From positions 41,465 through 105,464 of the forward strand of contig NZ_LXWK01000001.1 in NCBI RefSeq assembly GCF_001669775.1: a stretch of 64,000 nucleotides of DNA. The letters run 5' to 3'. Below are positions 1-9,049 of this stretch, one piece after another. This stretch comes from Rheinheimera sp. SA_1 (GTDB lineage: Bacteria; Pseudomonadota; Gammaproteobacteria; Enterobacterales; Alteromonadaceae). Positions within the stretch are counted from its first letter, which is position 1; every line of letters starts with the position of its first letter. The translations under genes were made by a program, and so were the position numbers. The notes under the pieces were generated by a model. That model ran no database searches. It was not told where the DNA came from and saw nothing but the letters and a program-made list of their open reading frames with translations.

Positions 1-150
1 TTTGCCTGGTTGAATTTCAGTCTGATGCAGCAATACAAAGGCACCGCTCATGGCATCAGTAAAGCCATGCAATGGTGGTCGTGGCTGGGGCTGACTTATC
101 TGTTTGGTTTTGCCTTATTATTTGTGATCTGGTGGTTTATTGGCCGTTAA
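1..150 (+). CDS. C-terminal end of an unidentified membrane protein (partial)
   Basis: The frame is open from the first base of the window and stops at TAA (148-150). The visible 49 residues end in a strongly hydrophobic, Trp-rich segment (LTYLFGFALLFVIWWFIG) that looks like a transmembrane helix followed by a single Arg, so this is the tail of an integral membrane protein. The start and most of the protein lie outside the window. The family cannot be assigned from this fragment. Confidence 0.6.
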   Translation, partial: FAWLNFSLMQQYKGTAHGISKAMQWWSWLGLTYLFGFALLFVIWWFIGR

Positions 151-414
151 TTGCTGCAGAATCGTCTGGTAACGCCCTGATTGCGGTGATTGGAAAGATC
201 GGTCAATAGAGAGGTCATCAATGCGGTTCACCGAGCAATGTAACCGCTTACTTAAATTGCACTTGCCAGCCGCCTCTACTGCAGATAAGGTGGAATGATA
301 ATTCTACGAACCGGTAAAAGCTGGTCGCGCCTGAGCCTCTTCAGGTGAATCAAACAAAGTTGCCACTGCCTTACTTTGTCGCTTCTAAAAATTAATCAAC
401 AGCGAGACAGATCT

Positions 415-1707
415 ATGACAAATATGGAGCTGGCCTGGGCTTTTACCCAGCAGTTAGTGCTTATTCTGGTGGCCGCACAGCTATTCGGTTATCTGGCGAA
501 ATTTATTGGTCAACCCAGAGTGGTTGGCGAAATGATCGCCGGCGTGGTGCTTGGCCCTTCCTTGTTCGGCTTGTTTATGCCGGAACTGCAAAAAAGTATC
601 TTTGTCGCTGACACCATGCCGATTTTGTATATCGGTGCCCAGATTGGTGTAGGTCTATATATGTTTCTGGTCGGTCTCGAATTTAACACCCAGTTATTTA
701 AGCAACAAGCACGCAGCGCCATCGGCGTATCGCTGGCGGGCATGATCGTGCCTTTTATTGTTGGCGCCTTGTTATGTCTGTGGTTATTAGATCAACCAGG
801 TTTATTTGCTCCGAATATTTCATACGCCAACGCCGCGCTGTTTATGGGAGCAGCCATTGCCATTACCGCCTTTCCAATGCTGGCGCGGATCATTTATGAA
901 CGTAAACTGGCAGGAACAGCTTTAGGAACTTTGGCGCTGGCGGCGGGTGCGATTGACGATGCGGCTGCCTGGATAGTACTGGCGGTGGTGCTGGCGAGTT
1001 TTGGCGGCGGGACTATTTTGGCGATTAAAGCGGTGATCGGCGGCACTATTTACGCCTCGTTTATGTTGATCAAAGCGCGAGCCTGGTTACAGCCATTAGC
1101 GGATAAAGTCGAGACCAGTGGCGTGCTGACTGCACCGCAGCTAGCGTTAGTGTTGGTGCTCTGGGCCGCATCAGCTTATTCGATGGAATGGGTGGGGTTG
1201 CACGCTGTGTTCGGTGGTTTCCTGTTAGGGATTGCCATGCCACGTGGCAAGTTAACCGAACTTATCAACACTAAGCTGAATAAAATCACCGTGTTTTTGC
1301 TACTGCCAATGTTCTTTACTTATTCCGGCCTGAAAACCCAGCTCGATGTTTTGGGCTCGTGGCAGGTACTATCGATTGCGCTGGTTATTTTAGCGGCATC
1401 GATTTTCGCCAAAGGCATTGCCTGCTGGGCCGCCGCTCGAATGGGCGGAGCTGATAACCGTACTGCGATGGCCGTTGGCGCTTTGATGAACTCGCGTGGC
1501 CTGATGGAACTGATTATTATCAATATTGCGCTGAGTTACGGCGTGATCCAGCAAGGATTGTTCTCGATTATGGTACTGATGGCTATTGTGACGACGTTGA
1601 TGGCCACACCATTGTTTCAGCTGGTTTATGGCCGGCATATGCCAAAACCACAGCAGCCGGATCAGCAAGACCCGCCGTTGGATGCCACAGCACTAAAAGT
1701 CAGCTGA
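415..1707 (+). CDS. CPA2-type cation:proton antiporter
   Basis: About 430 residues, essentially all hydrophobic helices, matching the length of a Na+/H+ exchanger (CPA2/KefB-like) membrane domain. Family marks are the early GQPRVVGEMIAGVVLGPSLFG segment, the GxxxxxxLxGLEF-type stretch (GLYMFLVGLEFN), the central GAIDDAAAWIVLA with the paired acidic residues used for ion exchange, and the late NSRGLMELIIINIAL. No TrkA-N domain follows, so it is the transporter module only. The ATG at 415 is chosen because it starts just before the first helix; a TTG at 376 in frame is possible but adds a polar stretch. Its 3' end overlaps by 15 bp the convergent gene 1693-2613. Ion specificity cannot be read from sequence. 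Confidence 0.85.
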   Translation: MTNMELAWAFTQQLVLILVAAQLFGYLAKFIGQPRVVGEMIAGVVLGPSLFGLFMPELQKSIFVADTMPILYIGAQIGVGLYMFLVGLEFNTQLFKQQARSAIGVSLAGMIVPFIVGALLCLWLLDQPGLFAPNISYANAALFMGAAIAITAFPMLARIIYERKLAGTALGTLALAAGAIDDAAAWIVLAVVLASFGGGTILAIKAVIGGTIYASFMLIKARAWLQPLADKVETSGVLTAPQLALVLVLWAASAYSMEWVGLHAVFGGFLLGIAMPRGKLTELINTKLNKITVFLLLPMFFTYSGLKTQLDVLGSWQVLSIALVILAASIFAKGIACWAAARMGGADNRTAMAVGALMNSRGLMELIIINIALSYGVIQQGLFSIMVLMAIVTTLMATPLFQLVYGRHMPKPQQPDQQDPPLDATALKVS

Positions 1708-2613
1708 AGTATTTTGCGGCTTTGCCACCGGACTGTTGACTGACTCAGGTCGCAGCACAGTCCAGTGGGTTATTTCAGGATTAAAAAAACCACATTCCTG
1801 ATAAGCGCTGGTCAGCTTGCCTTGTCGACGTAGAATAGCCAGCCCTTGTTGCAGAGCCGCAAAAACCGGCTCAGCCAGCGGATGTTTTTTCGCGACAATA
1901 AAATGCCGGCTATCGTCTAATAACACTTTGACCCCTTCGACCGCCACCAGCTCGATGCCGGGCGCCTGATAACCAAAAGGCCGGTGTTGCGGGAATGGTG
2001 CCAGCATAAAATCGACCCAGCCCCGACTCACCAACATTGCCATCGACGACCAGTTATATTCATCCCGCAGTTCTCGTAACGGCAATTGTTCTAATAAATG
2101 CCAATCTTCTGCAAAAGCGCGGGAACTAACCGCCGTTAAGCCACTAAAATCGCTGAGCTGGCGGATGGATTTGGTTTTTTGATTATTCGGTGAAGTGAAA
2201 ATGGCAGCAACATAATCGCCACGTTCAATCACCGCTGAACTTATGTAGACATGCGGTTTGAGGCTATGGGCGGTCTTGCCCCACACCGAATCAACGCTGA
2301 TTAACACTTCGCCGCGGACAAATAACTGCACGCTACGTGCACTGCTGTCAGATGGAACAAAGTTAAATTGCAGTGGATAACCACCCAGTTGTAATGCTTG
2401 TTGCACCAGCACCATATCCACCACATCACGACGGGTACCTGCGTGGTCAAAGCTCTGAATATCGTACACTGAACCTGAACCAATAAAACGGCGGTAATCG
2501 TCGTAAACGGTACTTTCGATGGGAATATCGACCACAGCGACAGGCTCGAAAGCCAAAGCGCTATTCAAATTCAGACTGCCATATATCGCCAACCAGCAAC
2601 AAAAACGAAGCAT
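1693..2613 (-). CDS. Periplasmic substrate-binding-like protein
   Basis: 306 residues with an N-terminal signal peptide (hydrophobic stretch ending ...NSALA-FEP) pointing to the periplasm. The body has the look of a type-2 periplasmic solute-binding fold of the SBP_bac_3/transporter substrate-binding family often seen as stand-alone proteins in aquatic gammaproteobacteria: an early VDIPIESTVYDD stretch, a central SDFSGLTAVSSRAFAEDWHLL hinge-like segment and a late KKHPLAEPVFAALQQGLAILRRQGKL segment. No permease or ATPase genes flank it, so an ABC import role is not supported; sensing or an orphan binding role is possible. Ligand unknown. Confidence 0.6.
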   Translation of the reverse strand: MLRFCCWLAIYGSLNLNSALAFEPVAVVDIPIESTVYDDYRRFIGSGSVYDIQSFDHAGTRRDVVDMVLVQQALQLGGYPLQFNFVPSDSSARSVQLFVRGEVLISVDSVWGKTAHSLKPHVYISSAVIERGDYVAAIFTSPNNQKTKSIRQLSDFSGLTAVSSRAFAEDWHLLEQLPLRELRDEYNWSSMAMLVSRGWVDFMLAPFPQHRPFGYQAPGIELVAVEGVKVLLDDSRHFIVAKKHPLAEPVFAALQQGLAILRRQGKLTSAYQECGFFNPEITHWTVLRPESVNSPVAKPQNTSADF

Positions 2614-2697
2614 ACCGGAACTCCTGAAAAACTATTTTCAAGCTTAGTTCAGTTGACCGTGTTCAGACAGTGGGAAGGCGGTGCAGTTTTGGTAAAA

Positions 2698-2732
2698 CCG
2701 GTTGCCAGATAACTCAGGGATCTGACAACCGG
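2698..2732 (-). terminator. Rho-independent terminator of ilvIH
   Basis: On the minus strand the stem CCGGTTGTCAG pairs with CTGGCAACCGG (one mismatch) around a 13-nt loop and is followed by TTTT. It lies 15-50 bp downstream of the ilvH stop, so it closes the ilvIH transcript. Confidence 0.75.
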
Positions 2733-2746
2733 CAATTAGGATTTGG

Positions 2747-3238
2747 CTATAGCGCCAGAGATCGCTCACCCCGTGAAATTCCGGACACGCCAGTGCGAAC
2801 CACTTCCAGAATTTGCGTGTTACACAGCGCCTGAATAAAAGCTTCCAGCTTGTCCGAAGTACCGACCACCTGAATAGTGTAAGTGGTCGGCGAGACATCG
2901 ATAATCTGCGCGCGGAAGATATCGGCGCAGCGTTTTACTTCTTCACGCTGATCGCCGCTGGCTTTGACTTTCACCATCATCAGTTCGCGTTCGATATGCG
3001 CGTTGTCGCTTAAATCGACCAACTTCACCACTTCAATCAGCTTGTGCAGCTGCTTGGTGATTTGCTCTATCACCTGATCATCACCGCGCGTCACCAAAGT
3101 TAACCGTGATAAGGTTGGATCTTCAGTGGCGGCAACGGTTAAAGAATCGATGTTATAACCACGCTGGGCGAATAATCCAACCACGCGGGCCAGGGCGCCG
3201 GACTCGTTTTCCAGCAAGACTGCGATAATATGCCGCAT
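2747..3238 (-). CDS. ilvH: Acetolactate synthase small (regulatory) subunit
   Basis: 163 residues, the standard length of IlvH. It binds the catalytic subunit IlvI and mediates feedback inhibition by valine. The N-terminal ACT domain is plain: MRHIIAVLLENESGALARVVGLF, then GYNIDSLTV, with Asn and Gly residues placed as in valine-sensitive IlvH proteins. The C-terminal half (VSPTTYTIQVVGTSDKLEAFIQAL) is the second ACT-like domain. It follows ilvI with one base between stop and start, so the two are co-transcribed and probably translationally coupled. Confidence 0.95.
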   Translation of the reverse strand: MRHIIAVLLENESGALARVVGLFAQRGYNIDSLTVAATEDPTLSRLTLVTRGDDQVIEQITKQLHKLIEVVKLVDLSDNAHIERELMMVKVKASGDQREEVKRCADIFRAQIIDVSPTTYTIQVVGTSDKLEAFIQALCNTQILEVVRTGVSGISRGERSLAL

Positions 3239-3239
3239 A

Positions 3240-4988
3240 TTAAGTCCGCTCCGTTTTGCTTAAAAACATTTCATTCATTGCGCCGCCAGGTACCTGCATC
3301 GGGTAAACGTGTTCTTTTGGATCAATATGAATATCCAGGAATACTAAGCGGTCTTTTAAGGCAAAAGCACGTTCCAGCGCCGGCTCTAATTCTTCCGGTG
3401 TGGTGACGCGAATACCGACATGGCCATAAGCTTCAGCCAGTTTGACAAAGTCTGGCAGCGAATCCATATAGGAGCTGGAGTAGCGCGAGTCATAATTCAT
3501 ATCCTGCCACTGTTTTACCATGCCCAAATAACCGTTATTGAGGTTAATGATTTTCACCCCCAGGCCATATTGTTTACAGGTCGACAGCTCCTGAATATTC
3601 ATCTGGATCGAACCTTCGCCGGTAACGCAAACCACTTCAGCGTCAGGGTAATGCAGTTTGACGCCCATCGCTGCCGGCAGACCAAAGCCCATGGTGCCAA
3701 GGCCGCCGGAGTTGATCCAACGGTTTGGTTTATCAAATTTGTAATATTGCGCCGCAAACATCTGGTGCTGGCCAACGTCTGAAGTGACGTAAGCATCGCC
3801 TTTGGTGTGACGGTGCACTGCTTCAATGACCGCTTGGGGCATCAGCAATTCAGCACGCTGCTGATAACGGCCGCCATGCACTTCACGCCATTGATTAATC
3901 TGGTTCCACCAGTTGGCAAGCGCAACTTGATCCAGCTTACCTTCGGCTTTGCCTTGCAGTTTATCCAACTGGCTGAGCATTTCCTGCAGCACTGGTTTCA
4001 CCAGACCGACAATCGGAATATGCGCATTAATGGTTTTGGAGATGCTGGCCGGGTCAATGTCGATATGGATAATGGTGGCATTGGGGCAGAATTTTTTGGT
4101 GGCGTTGGTGACCCGGTCATCAAAACGGGCGCCGACAGCAAAAATCACATCAGCGTTATGCATCACCTGGTTAGCCTCAAAACTGCCGTGCATACCAAGC
4201 ATGCCGATAAACTGCGGATCAGACGCCGGATAAGCACCTAAGCCCATCAGCGTATTAGTGACCGGTAAATTCAGTCGTCGGGCAAGTTCGGTCAGCTCGT
4301 CTGAAGCACGGCCGAGAATGACGCCGCCGCCAGAATAAAGCACCGGTTTTTTCGCCGCCAATAAGGTTTGCAGCGCTTTTTTAATCTGACCCGGATGGCC
4401 TTTGGCGTTCGGGTTATAAGAGCGCAGTTTGATATCTTTTGGATAATCGTACGGGAATTTCTGGCTCGGGATGGTCATGTCTTTTGGAATATCCAGCACC
4501 ACCGGGCCCGGGCGGCCGCTTTGCGCGATATAAAAGGCTTTTTTCACCATCATCGGAATTTCAGCAGGATTACGCACCGACATATTGTGTTTCACGATAG
4601 GGCGGGAAATGCCCATCATATCGGTTTCCTGGAAAGCATCGTCGCCAATCAGATGACTCATCACCTGACCGCAGATCACCACCATTGGGATTGAATCCAT
4701 ATAAGCAGTCGCAATACCGGTGACGGCATTGGTCGCGCCAGGGCCTGAAGTGACGAGCACGACGCCAGCTTTGCCGCTGGCACGGGCATATGCGTCCGCC
4801 ATATGGGTTGCTGCTTGTTCGTGGCGGACCAGCACATGCTTCACATCATTTTGCTGAAACAGCGCATCATAGATATGTAACACGGCGCCGCCGGGGTAAC
4901 CATATACATATTCCACGCCCTCATCGTGCAGGGCGCGAACTAGCATGGCACCGCCAGACAGCATTTCTGGTTGGTTTTGTTGGCTCAT
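3240..4988 (-). CDS. ilvI: Acetolactate synthase large (catalytic) subunit
   Basis: 582 residues. It condenses two pyruvates (or pyruvate and 2-ketobutyrate) in the first common step of valine, leucine and isoleucine synthesis, using thiamine diphosphate, Mg2+ and FAD. Seen: the N-terminal TPP domain with [19 protein letters not shown] and the catalytic Glu in [17 protein letters not shown]; the middle domain; and the C-terminal TPP-binding stretch beginning [12 protein letters not shown] (a GEGS form of the usual GDGS) followed by [12 protein letters not shown]. It leads the ilvIH operon on the minus strand. The leu operon later in the window completes the leucine branch. Confidence 0.95.
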   Translation of the reverse strand: MSQQNQPEMLSGGAMLVRALHDEGVEYVYGYPGGAVLHIYDALFQQNDVKHVLVRHEQAATHMADAYARASGKAGVVLVTSGPGATNAVTGIATAYMDSIPMVVICGQVMSHLIGDDAFQETDMMGISRPIVKHNMSVRNPAEIPMMVKKAFYIAQSGRPGPVVLDIPKDMTIPSQKFPYDYPKDIKLRSYNPNAKGHPGQIKKALQTLLAAKKPVLYSGGGVILGRASDELTELARRLNLPVTNTLMGLGAYPASDPQFIGMLGMHGSFEANQVMHNADVIFAVGARFDDRVTNATKKFCPNATIIHIDIDPASISKTINAHIPIVGLVKPVLQEMLSQLDKLQGKAEGKLDQVALANWWNQINQWREVHGGRYQQRAELLMPQAVIEAVHRHTKGDAYVTSDVGQHQMFAAQYYKFDKPNRWINSGGLGTMGFGLPAAMGVKLHYPDAEVVCVTGEGSIQMNIQELSTCKQYGLGVKIINLNNGYLGMVKQWQDMNYDSRYSSSYMDSLPDFVKLAEAYGHVGIRVTTPEELEPALERAFALKDRLVFLDIHIDPKEHVYPMQVPGGAMNEMFLSKTERT

Positions 4989-5398
4989 GACTCAGGTCTC
5001 ATAGTTTGCGTATGCAAAAATTACGGCGTCGCTTTTTGTTTTAAAAACTTGTTGTTTAAAAAACGGGCGGCGCCGGTTGGGTCTTGTCGAAACAAGAAAT
5101 TCTTTTTTGCTACGTGGACAGGTTGGCAGTTAAGGGTACTGGCAACAAATTTTCAAACTAATCGAATCATGACGGCGCTGATTATAGTGGCGACTTCTAT
5201 CGGGAGAAGTTCATTCTGGAGGCTCGTCAGGCGTTACTTTACGGGAAAATCCAGGTTATTGTCGACCCTTTTTTAGCGGAAACACCACAAGCAGCAAAAT
5301 TGCGGAGAAAACCAGCACTGGTGCGGCCTGCGCTTGCAAAATCGACTTGCTGACCACATAGTAAGAACCATTCTGTTCGCCAACTCACAGGTGTTAAG
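4989..5398. other. Divergent intergenic region between ilvI and the thioredoxin-like gene
   Basis: About 410 bp with divergent genes on both sides, so both promoters should be here. The ilvI-side part is AT-rich with poly-A/T tracts (5020-5065) and a short GC hairpin around 5066-5080, but I see no leader peptide and no convincing attenuator. A 33-codon minus-strand stretch at 5256-5357 encodes one hydrophobic helix (PVLVFSAILLLVVFPLKKGRQ) and might be a small membrane peptide or the remnant of a transporter C-terminus; it has only a GTG start and no ribosome binding site, so it is not called as a gene. Confidence 0.4.
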
Positions 5399-6241
5399 TT
5401 GCTTAATCAGGTAGAAGTCAGTTTCGAAAATGTGCGTGAATTGCTCGATATGTCGCAGCATAAGCTGGTGGTGTTTGCGTTTTGGTCGGAACGCTCAGAG
5501 CCAAGCAAGCAACTGCTGCAGACATTAAGTACCATTTGCCAGGATCATCCGCAGCATTTTGTGCTGGCGAAGGTCAATTGTGACCTGGATCAGGAACTTG
5601 CGATGCAATTTGGCGTCAGAAGCCTGCCAACGACGATGTTTATCCAAAATGGTCAACCGGTCGACGGTTTTGCCGGCGCTGAAAGTGATGCGCAGATCCG
5701 GCAGCTGTTACAGCCGTATTTACCTGCACCGGAAGAGCTGTTAATGCAACAAATTCAGCCGTTGTTGGAGAATCAGCAATGGGCAGAAGCTTATCCTTTG
5801 CTCAAACAAGCACAGCAACTGGCGCCAGCGCGGGTTGATATTTGCAAATTGTCGGCGCTTTGTGCCGCTACGCTCGGGCAAATTGAACAGGCGAAAACGC
5901 TGTTAAGCACGGTGTTGCTGGCGGATCAGGATAGTTTGTATCAACAAGTGCAATCAGTGATTGAACTGGCGGAACAAGCCGCTGACAGTCCGGAAATCCG
6001 TGCGCTTGAGGCAAAGCTCGCGGCGACACCGGACGATTTACTACTGAAGCAGCAATTGGCGGTGCAGTATCAGCAAGTGCAGCGTTCCGGTGAGGCACTG
6101 GCGCTGTTGTTTAGTATTTTGCAGCAGGATTTAAACTTCGGTGACAGTAAAAAGTTGTTTCTGGACATTCTTGCGGTATTACCCAAGGGCGATGCGCTGG
6201 CTGGCACTTATCGGCGGAAACTCTATAGTCTATTGTATTGA
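5399..6241 (+). CDS. cnoX: CnoX/YbbN-like thioredoxin-fold co-chaperone with TPR tail
   Basis: 280 residues: a thioredoxin fold (about 1-105; VVFAFWSERSEPSKQL at the usual active-site position, cis-Pro motif LPTTMFIQNGQPV) followed by a helical TPR-like half that closes with the ILQQDLNFGDSKKLFLDIL signature of YbbN/CnoX. The redox CxxC is replaced by SEPS, so it is not a dithiol oxidoreductase; E. coli CnoX also lacks a functional CxxC and acts as a holdase that hands clients to GroEL and DnaK. The TTG start at 5399 is chosen because AGGTG sits 7 nt upstream. The alternative ATG at 5450 would cut the first strand. Confidence 0.8.
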   Translation: MLNQVEVSFENVRELLDMSQHKLVVFAFWSERSEPSKQLLQTLSTICQDHPQHFVLAKVNCDLDQELAMQFGVRSLPTTMFIQNGQPVDGFAGAESDAQIRQLLQPYLPAPEELLMQQIQPLLENQQWAEAYPLLKQAQQLAPARVDICKLSALCAATLGQIEQAKTLLSTVLLADQDSLYQQVQSVIELAEQAADSPEIRALEAKLAATPDDLLLKQQLAVQYQQVQRSGEALALLFSILQQDLNFGDSKKLFLDILAVLPKGDALAGTYRRKLYSLLY

Positions 6242-6271
6242 TTGAATGTTCGTGCAAAACAAGGAAAATTG

Positions 6272-7531
6272 ATGCGCGCTTTGTGGTGGTGGTGGTGTGG
6301 TTTGTTGTTGCTGGGCAGCGCAAATCCGGTAGCAGCTGATTCGGCGGAACAATTGTTCGCCCGATACGAGCCTGCGTTGTTACAGGTCAGGGTGCTGGAA
6401 AAAGCTTCAGGGGCCAAAGCCTCCATCGGCACCGGTTTTGTGCTGGAGCAGCCCAATCTGCTGGTGACGAATTACCATGTGGTGTCCGAAGCCGTATTAT
6501 TTCCGGACAAATATCAGCTGGAATATCTGGCGGTTGGTCAGAAAAAAGGCCAGTTAAAAGTGGTTGCCGTTGATGTGATCAATGACTTGGCTTTGGTCAG
6601 CACCGACTACCAACCCGAGCAACGCTTTAGTATTCAAAATGAGCGTCCGGTGCAAGGTGCCACCATTTACTCATTGGGCAACCCGCATGATTTGGGAATG
6701 ATCCTAGTGCCTGGTACCTACAATGGCCTGCAAAAATACAGCTTTTACCCACGGATCCATTTTACCGGCGCAGTCAATGCCGGGATGAGCGGCGGCCCGA
6801 CGGTTGATGCTGCCGGCAAAGTGGTGGGCGTGAATGTTGCCTCTGCTGGCAATCAGTTGGGTTTTCTGGTGCCGGCCGACGCGCTGCAAGCTTTATTGCA
6901 ACGCTTTATCAAAGATGGCGAAGTGGCTGACTTTAAACAACAAATCGACCAACAACTGGTGAGCAGTCAGCAAAAAATGTTCGAACAGATCCTCAGTGCC
7001 GATTGGCAACTGAAAGATTTTGGCCCGGGCAAAGTACCGGACGAAGTGGTGCCCTTTATCCGTTGTTGGGGCGAGTCGAATGTTGAGAAAAATAAAGATC
7101 AGCTGAAAAAAGTAGCGGCTTTCTGTAGTCAGTCGGAAGAAATTTTCCTGTCACAGCAGTTCACCACCGGTCGGATTGAAATGCAGTTTGAATGGCTGCA
7201 TGCGCCGGATTTACACCCCCTACAGTTTTTCAGCCGTTATCAGCAAAATATCAGCAGCGCCAACCCTGATAATCAGGCAGGCAAAGAAGATGTCACCGCC
7301 TTTGAGTGTCAGCATAAAGTGGTACAGCAGCCCAATGGCCAGCACGCCAAAACGGTGTTCTGTGTCCGGGCGTACCGCAATTTTGCCGGTTTATTTGATG
7401 CACTTTATTTATCGGCTTCGCTGGATCACGACAAACAAGGTTTGATTAGCCATTTCACTTTGTCCGGCATCACTCAGCAAACAGCACAGGCCTTCAGCCG
7501 TAAATTCAGCGAGGCCGTGTTATGGCAGTAA
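6272..7531 (+). CDS. Secreted/periplasmic trypsin-like serine protease
   Basis: 419 residues from ATG 6272, which has AAGGA 6-10 nt upstream; an in-frame TTG at 6242 is less likely. The N-terminus is a Trp-rich signal peptide (MRALWWWWCGLLLLGSANPVAA). The catalytic triad of the HtrA/S1C-type fold is visible: His in TNYHVV, Asp in NDLALV, Ser in GMSGGPT. No PDZ domain follows; instead there is a roughly 200-residue C-terminal region I do not recognise, containing scattered cysteines. The 3' end overlaps the next gene by 10 bp, so protease and FHA protein are likely made together. Target unknown. Confidence 0.8.
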   Translation: MRALWWWWCGLLLLGSANPVAADSAEQLFARYEPALLQVRVLEKASGAKASIGTGFVLEQPNLLVTNYHVVSEAVLFPDKYQLEYLAVGQKKGQLKVVAVDVINDLALVSTDYQPEQRFSIQNERPVQGATIYSLGNPHDLGMILVPGTYNGLQKYSFYPRIHFTGAVNAGMSGGPTVDAAGKVVGVNVASAGNQLGFLVPADALQALLQRFIKDGEVADFKQQIDQQLVSSQQKMFEQILSADWQLKDFGPGKVPDEVVPFIRCWGESNVEKNKDQLKKVAAFCSQSEEIFLSQQFTTGRIEMQFEWLHAPDLHPLQFFSRYQQNISSANPDNQAGKEDVTAFECQHKVVQQPNGQHAKTVFCVRAYRNFAGLFDALYLSASLDHDKQGLISHFTLSGITQQTAQAFSRKFSEAVLWQ

Positions 7532-8493
7532 TTATCGAAGTGCTTAATAAACAACACAAAGTAATTGAACGGCATAAGTTTGCGCAGCAACAAGTGGCCT
7601 TCGGCCGCGCCTACGATAACGACGTCATTTTGTACGATAAACATGTTTGCCCACATCACGCCAGCTTACAGCAGGACGAAAACGGCCAGTGGTTGTTGCG
7701 TGATTTGTCATCGATGAACGGCAGTTTTATTGAGCCGCGTGAACAAGTACAACAGGCACAGGCGCTGCGCTCGGGGCAAATTTGCTGGTTGGGTGAGCAG
7801 GCACTGCGCATTTATGATGATCAGCATCAGGTGGCACCAGCACAGCCGTTTAACCGGATTGAACAGAAGCTGCTGAAACTGGGACATCTTGGGCTGATAG
7901 CAACTTTATTGCTGTTGGTGTTGCTGGAAGAAGTGTTCAGTCTGTGGCTGGTGTTGCCGGATAAACAACAAGCGCAGTGGTCGCGTAGTCTGATTGATTT
8001 GCCGTTAATGCTGCTGGTTTTGACCTTATGGCCGGCGGCGCTCGCCATGTGGTCGAAGCTCAATCAACATGAAGCGCGGTTTTTACCGCAGTTGGGGATC
8101 ACCTTTTGCGGTATTGCGGTGATGGCGTTGTGGCAATTGCTGATGACCATCCTCAATTTCAGCCTCGATGGCGCAGAAACCGTAGCCTGGCTGCGTGAAT
8201 CCGGTAGGTTGATCTTGATTGTGTTATTGCTAACGGCGAACTTCTATCTGGCACTACAACTGACGGTGCCGAAAAAAGTGATGCTGGCGACCGGTTTAGG
8301 TTTGATCCTGAGTCTGCAAAGTATGGGATTAAGCCTGTTGTTTGACGATATGCGCCGGATGGCACCTCGTTTTGACAGCAGCTTATTGCCGATGAGCTTT
8401 TATCTGAGTAAACCGGTTAGTGCCGACGAATTCGCCAAAGCCAGTGACGAGTTGTTTAGCTCCACCAGCGCTAAACGAGCCGACGAAGATTAA
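7522..8493 (+). CDS. FHA-domain membrane protein
   Basis: 323 residues. The N-terminal 100 form a forkhead-associated domain, a phosphothreonine-binding fold: VAFGRAYDNDVILYD, then PHHASLQ (Ser/His binding loop), then LRDLSSMNGSFI. After a linker come about four hydrophobic segments (roughly 118-140, 153-175, 185-210, 225-270), so the FHA domain is cytoplasmic and anchored in the inner membrane. It overlaps the upstream protease gene by 10 bp. The pairing suggests a membrane assembly linking a cytoplasmic phospho-signal to a periplasmic protease; that is inference, since no Ser/Thr kinase is encoded nearby. Confidence 0.75.
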   Translation: MAVIIEVLNKQHKVIERHKFAQQQVAFGRAYDNDVILYDKHVCPHHASLQQDENGQWLLRDLSSMNGSFIEPREQVQQAQALRSGQICWLGEQALRIYDDQHQVAPAQPFNRIEQKLLKLGHLGLIATLLLLVLLEEVFSLWLVLPDKQQAQWSRSLIDLPLMLLVLTLWPAALAMWSKLNQHEARFLPQLGITFCGIAVMALWQLLMTILNFSLDGAETVAWLRESGRLILIVLLLTANFYLALQLTVPKKVMLATGLGLILSLQSMGLSLLFDDMRRMAPRFDSSLLPMSFYLSKPVSADEFAKASDELFSSTSAKRADED

Positions 8494-8501
8494 TAGCAGC
8501 G

Positions 8502-8900
8502 CTAGCGACTACTCTGTGCCAAATTGTCGAGCCAGATCTGCCGGATCTGGTTCGACAGCGTCATCGGGTCAAAGGGTTTGACCACCACATCCTGGGCGCC
8601 AAGCGCTTTGTAGGATTCGATTTCATTGGCCTGCACTTTAGCGGTCATAAACACCACCGGTACTTGCCGTAAATCATATCGTTGTTGCAGTTGTTTGAGC
8701 GTGGTTGGCCCATCCATGCCGGGCATCATCACATCCAGCAGCACCAGCTGTGGCTGAAACTGGCTGAACTGGTCCAGCGCGTCCTGGCCACAACTGCAGG
8801 TATTGACCTGAAAACCGCCGACGATTTCCAGTGCCACCCGCACTACGTCCTGGATCGAGCTGTCATCTTCGACGTGCATGATGCGTACTAAACTGTTCAT
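8502..8900 (-). CDS. Stand-alone response regulator receiver protein
   Basis: 132 residues from the ATG at 8900 (MNSLVRIMHVEDD); extending upstream adds a low-complexity tail that also reads as non-coding, so the short form is preferred. A complete CheY-like receiver: acidic pair in HVEDD, phospho-acceptor Asp in LVLLDVMMPGMDG, Thr in VVFMTAK, Lys in VVVKPFDP. There is no output domain and no kinase gene beside it. It runs convergently to the FHA gene with 8 bp between the stops. Confidence 0.85.
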   Translation of the reverse strand: MNSLVRIMHVEDDSSIQDVVRVALEIVGGFQVNTCSCGQDALDQFSQFQPQLVLLDVMMPGMDGPTTLKQLQQRYDLRQVPVVFMTAKVQANEIESYKALGAQDVVVKPFDPMTLSNQIRQIWLDNLAQSSR

Positions 8901-9049
8901 ATCTGAGTCCTGTCGTCTGACTGAAATTAAAGTTTGGCATAACGTGCCCGGACAAGCCAGTCCGCCTATGGCGCGTGCAACAATACTGCAGCTTCCGGGA
9001 AGGCAGGTATATAATGCCGCCATTGCCAGCTTGTATGAAAGCTAAACCC

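Noticed and set aside
4989..5100. Attenuator upstream of ilvI
   Set aside because: Only a short GC hairpin and no leader peptide rich in Val, Leu or Ile codons.
5256..5357. Possible 33-residue membrane peptide on the minus strand
   Set aside because: Hydrophobic composition alone, GTG start and no ribosome binding site; it may be a remnant or chance.
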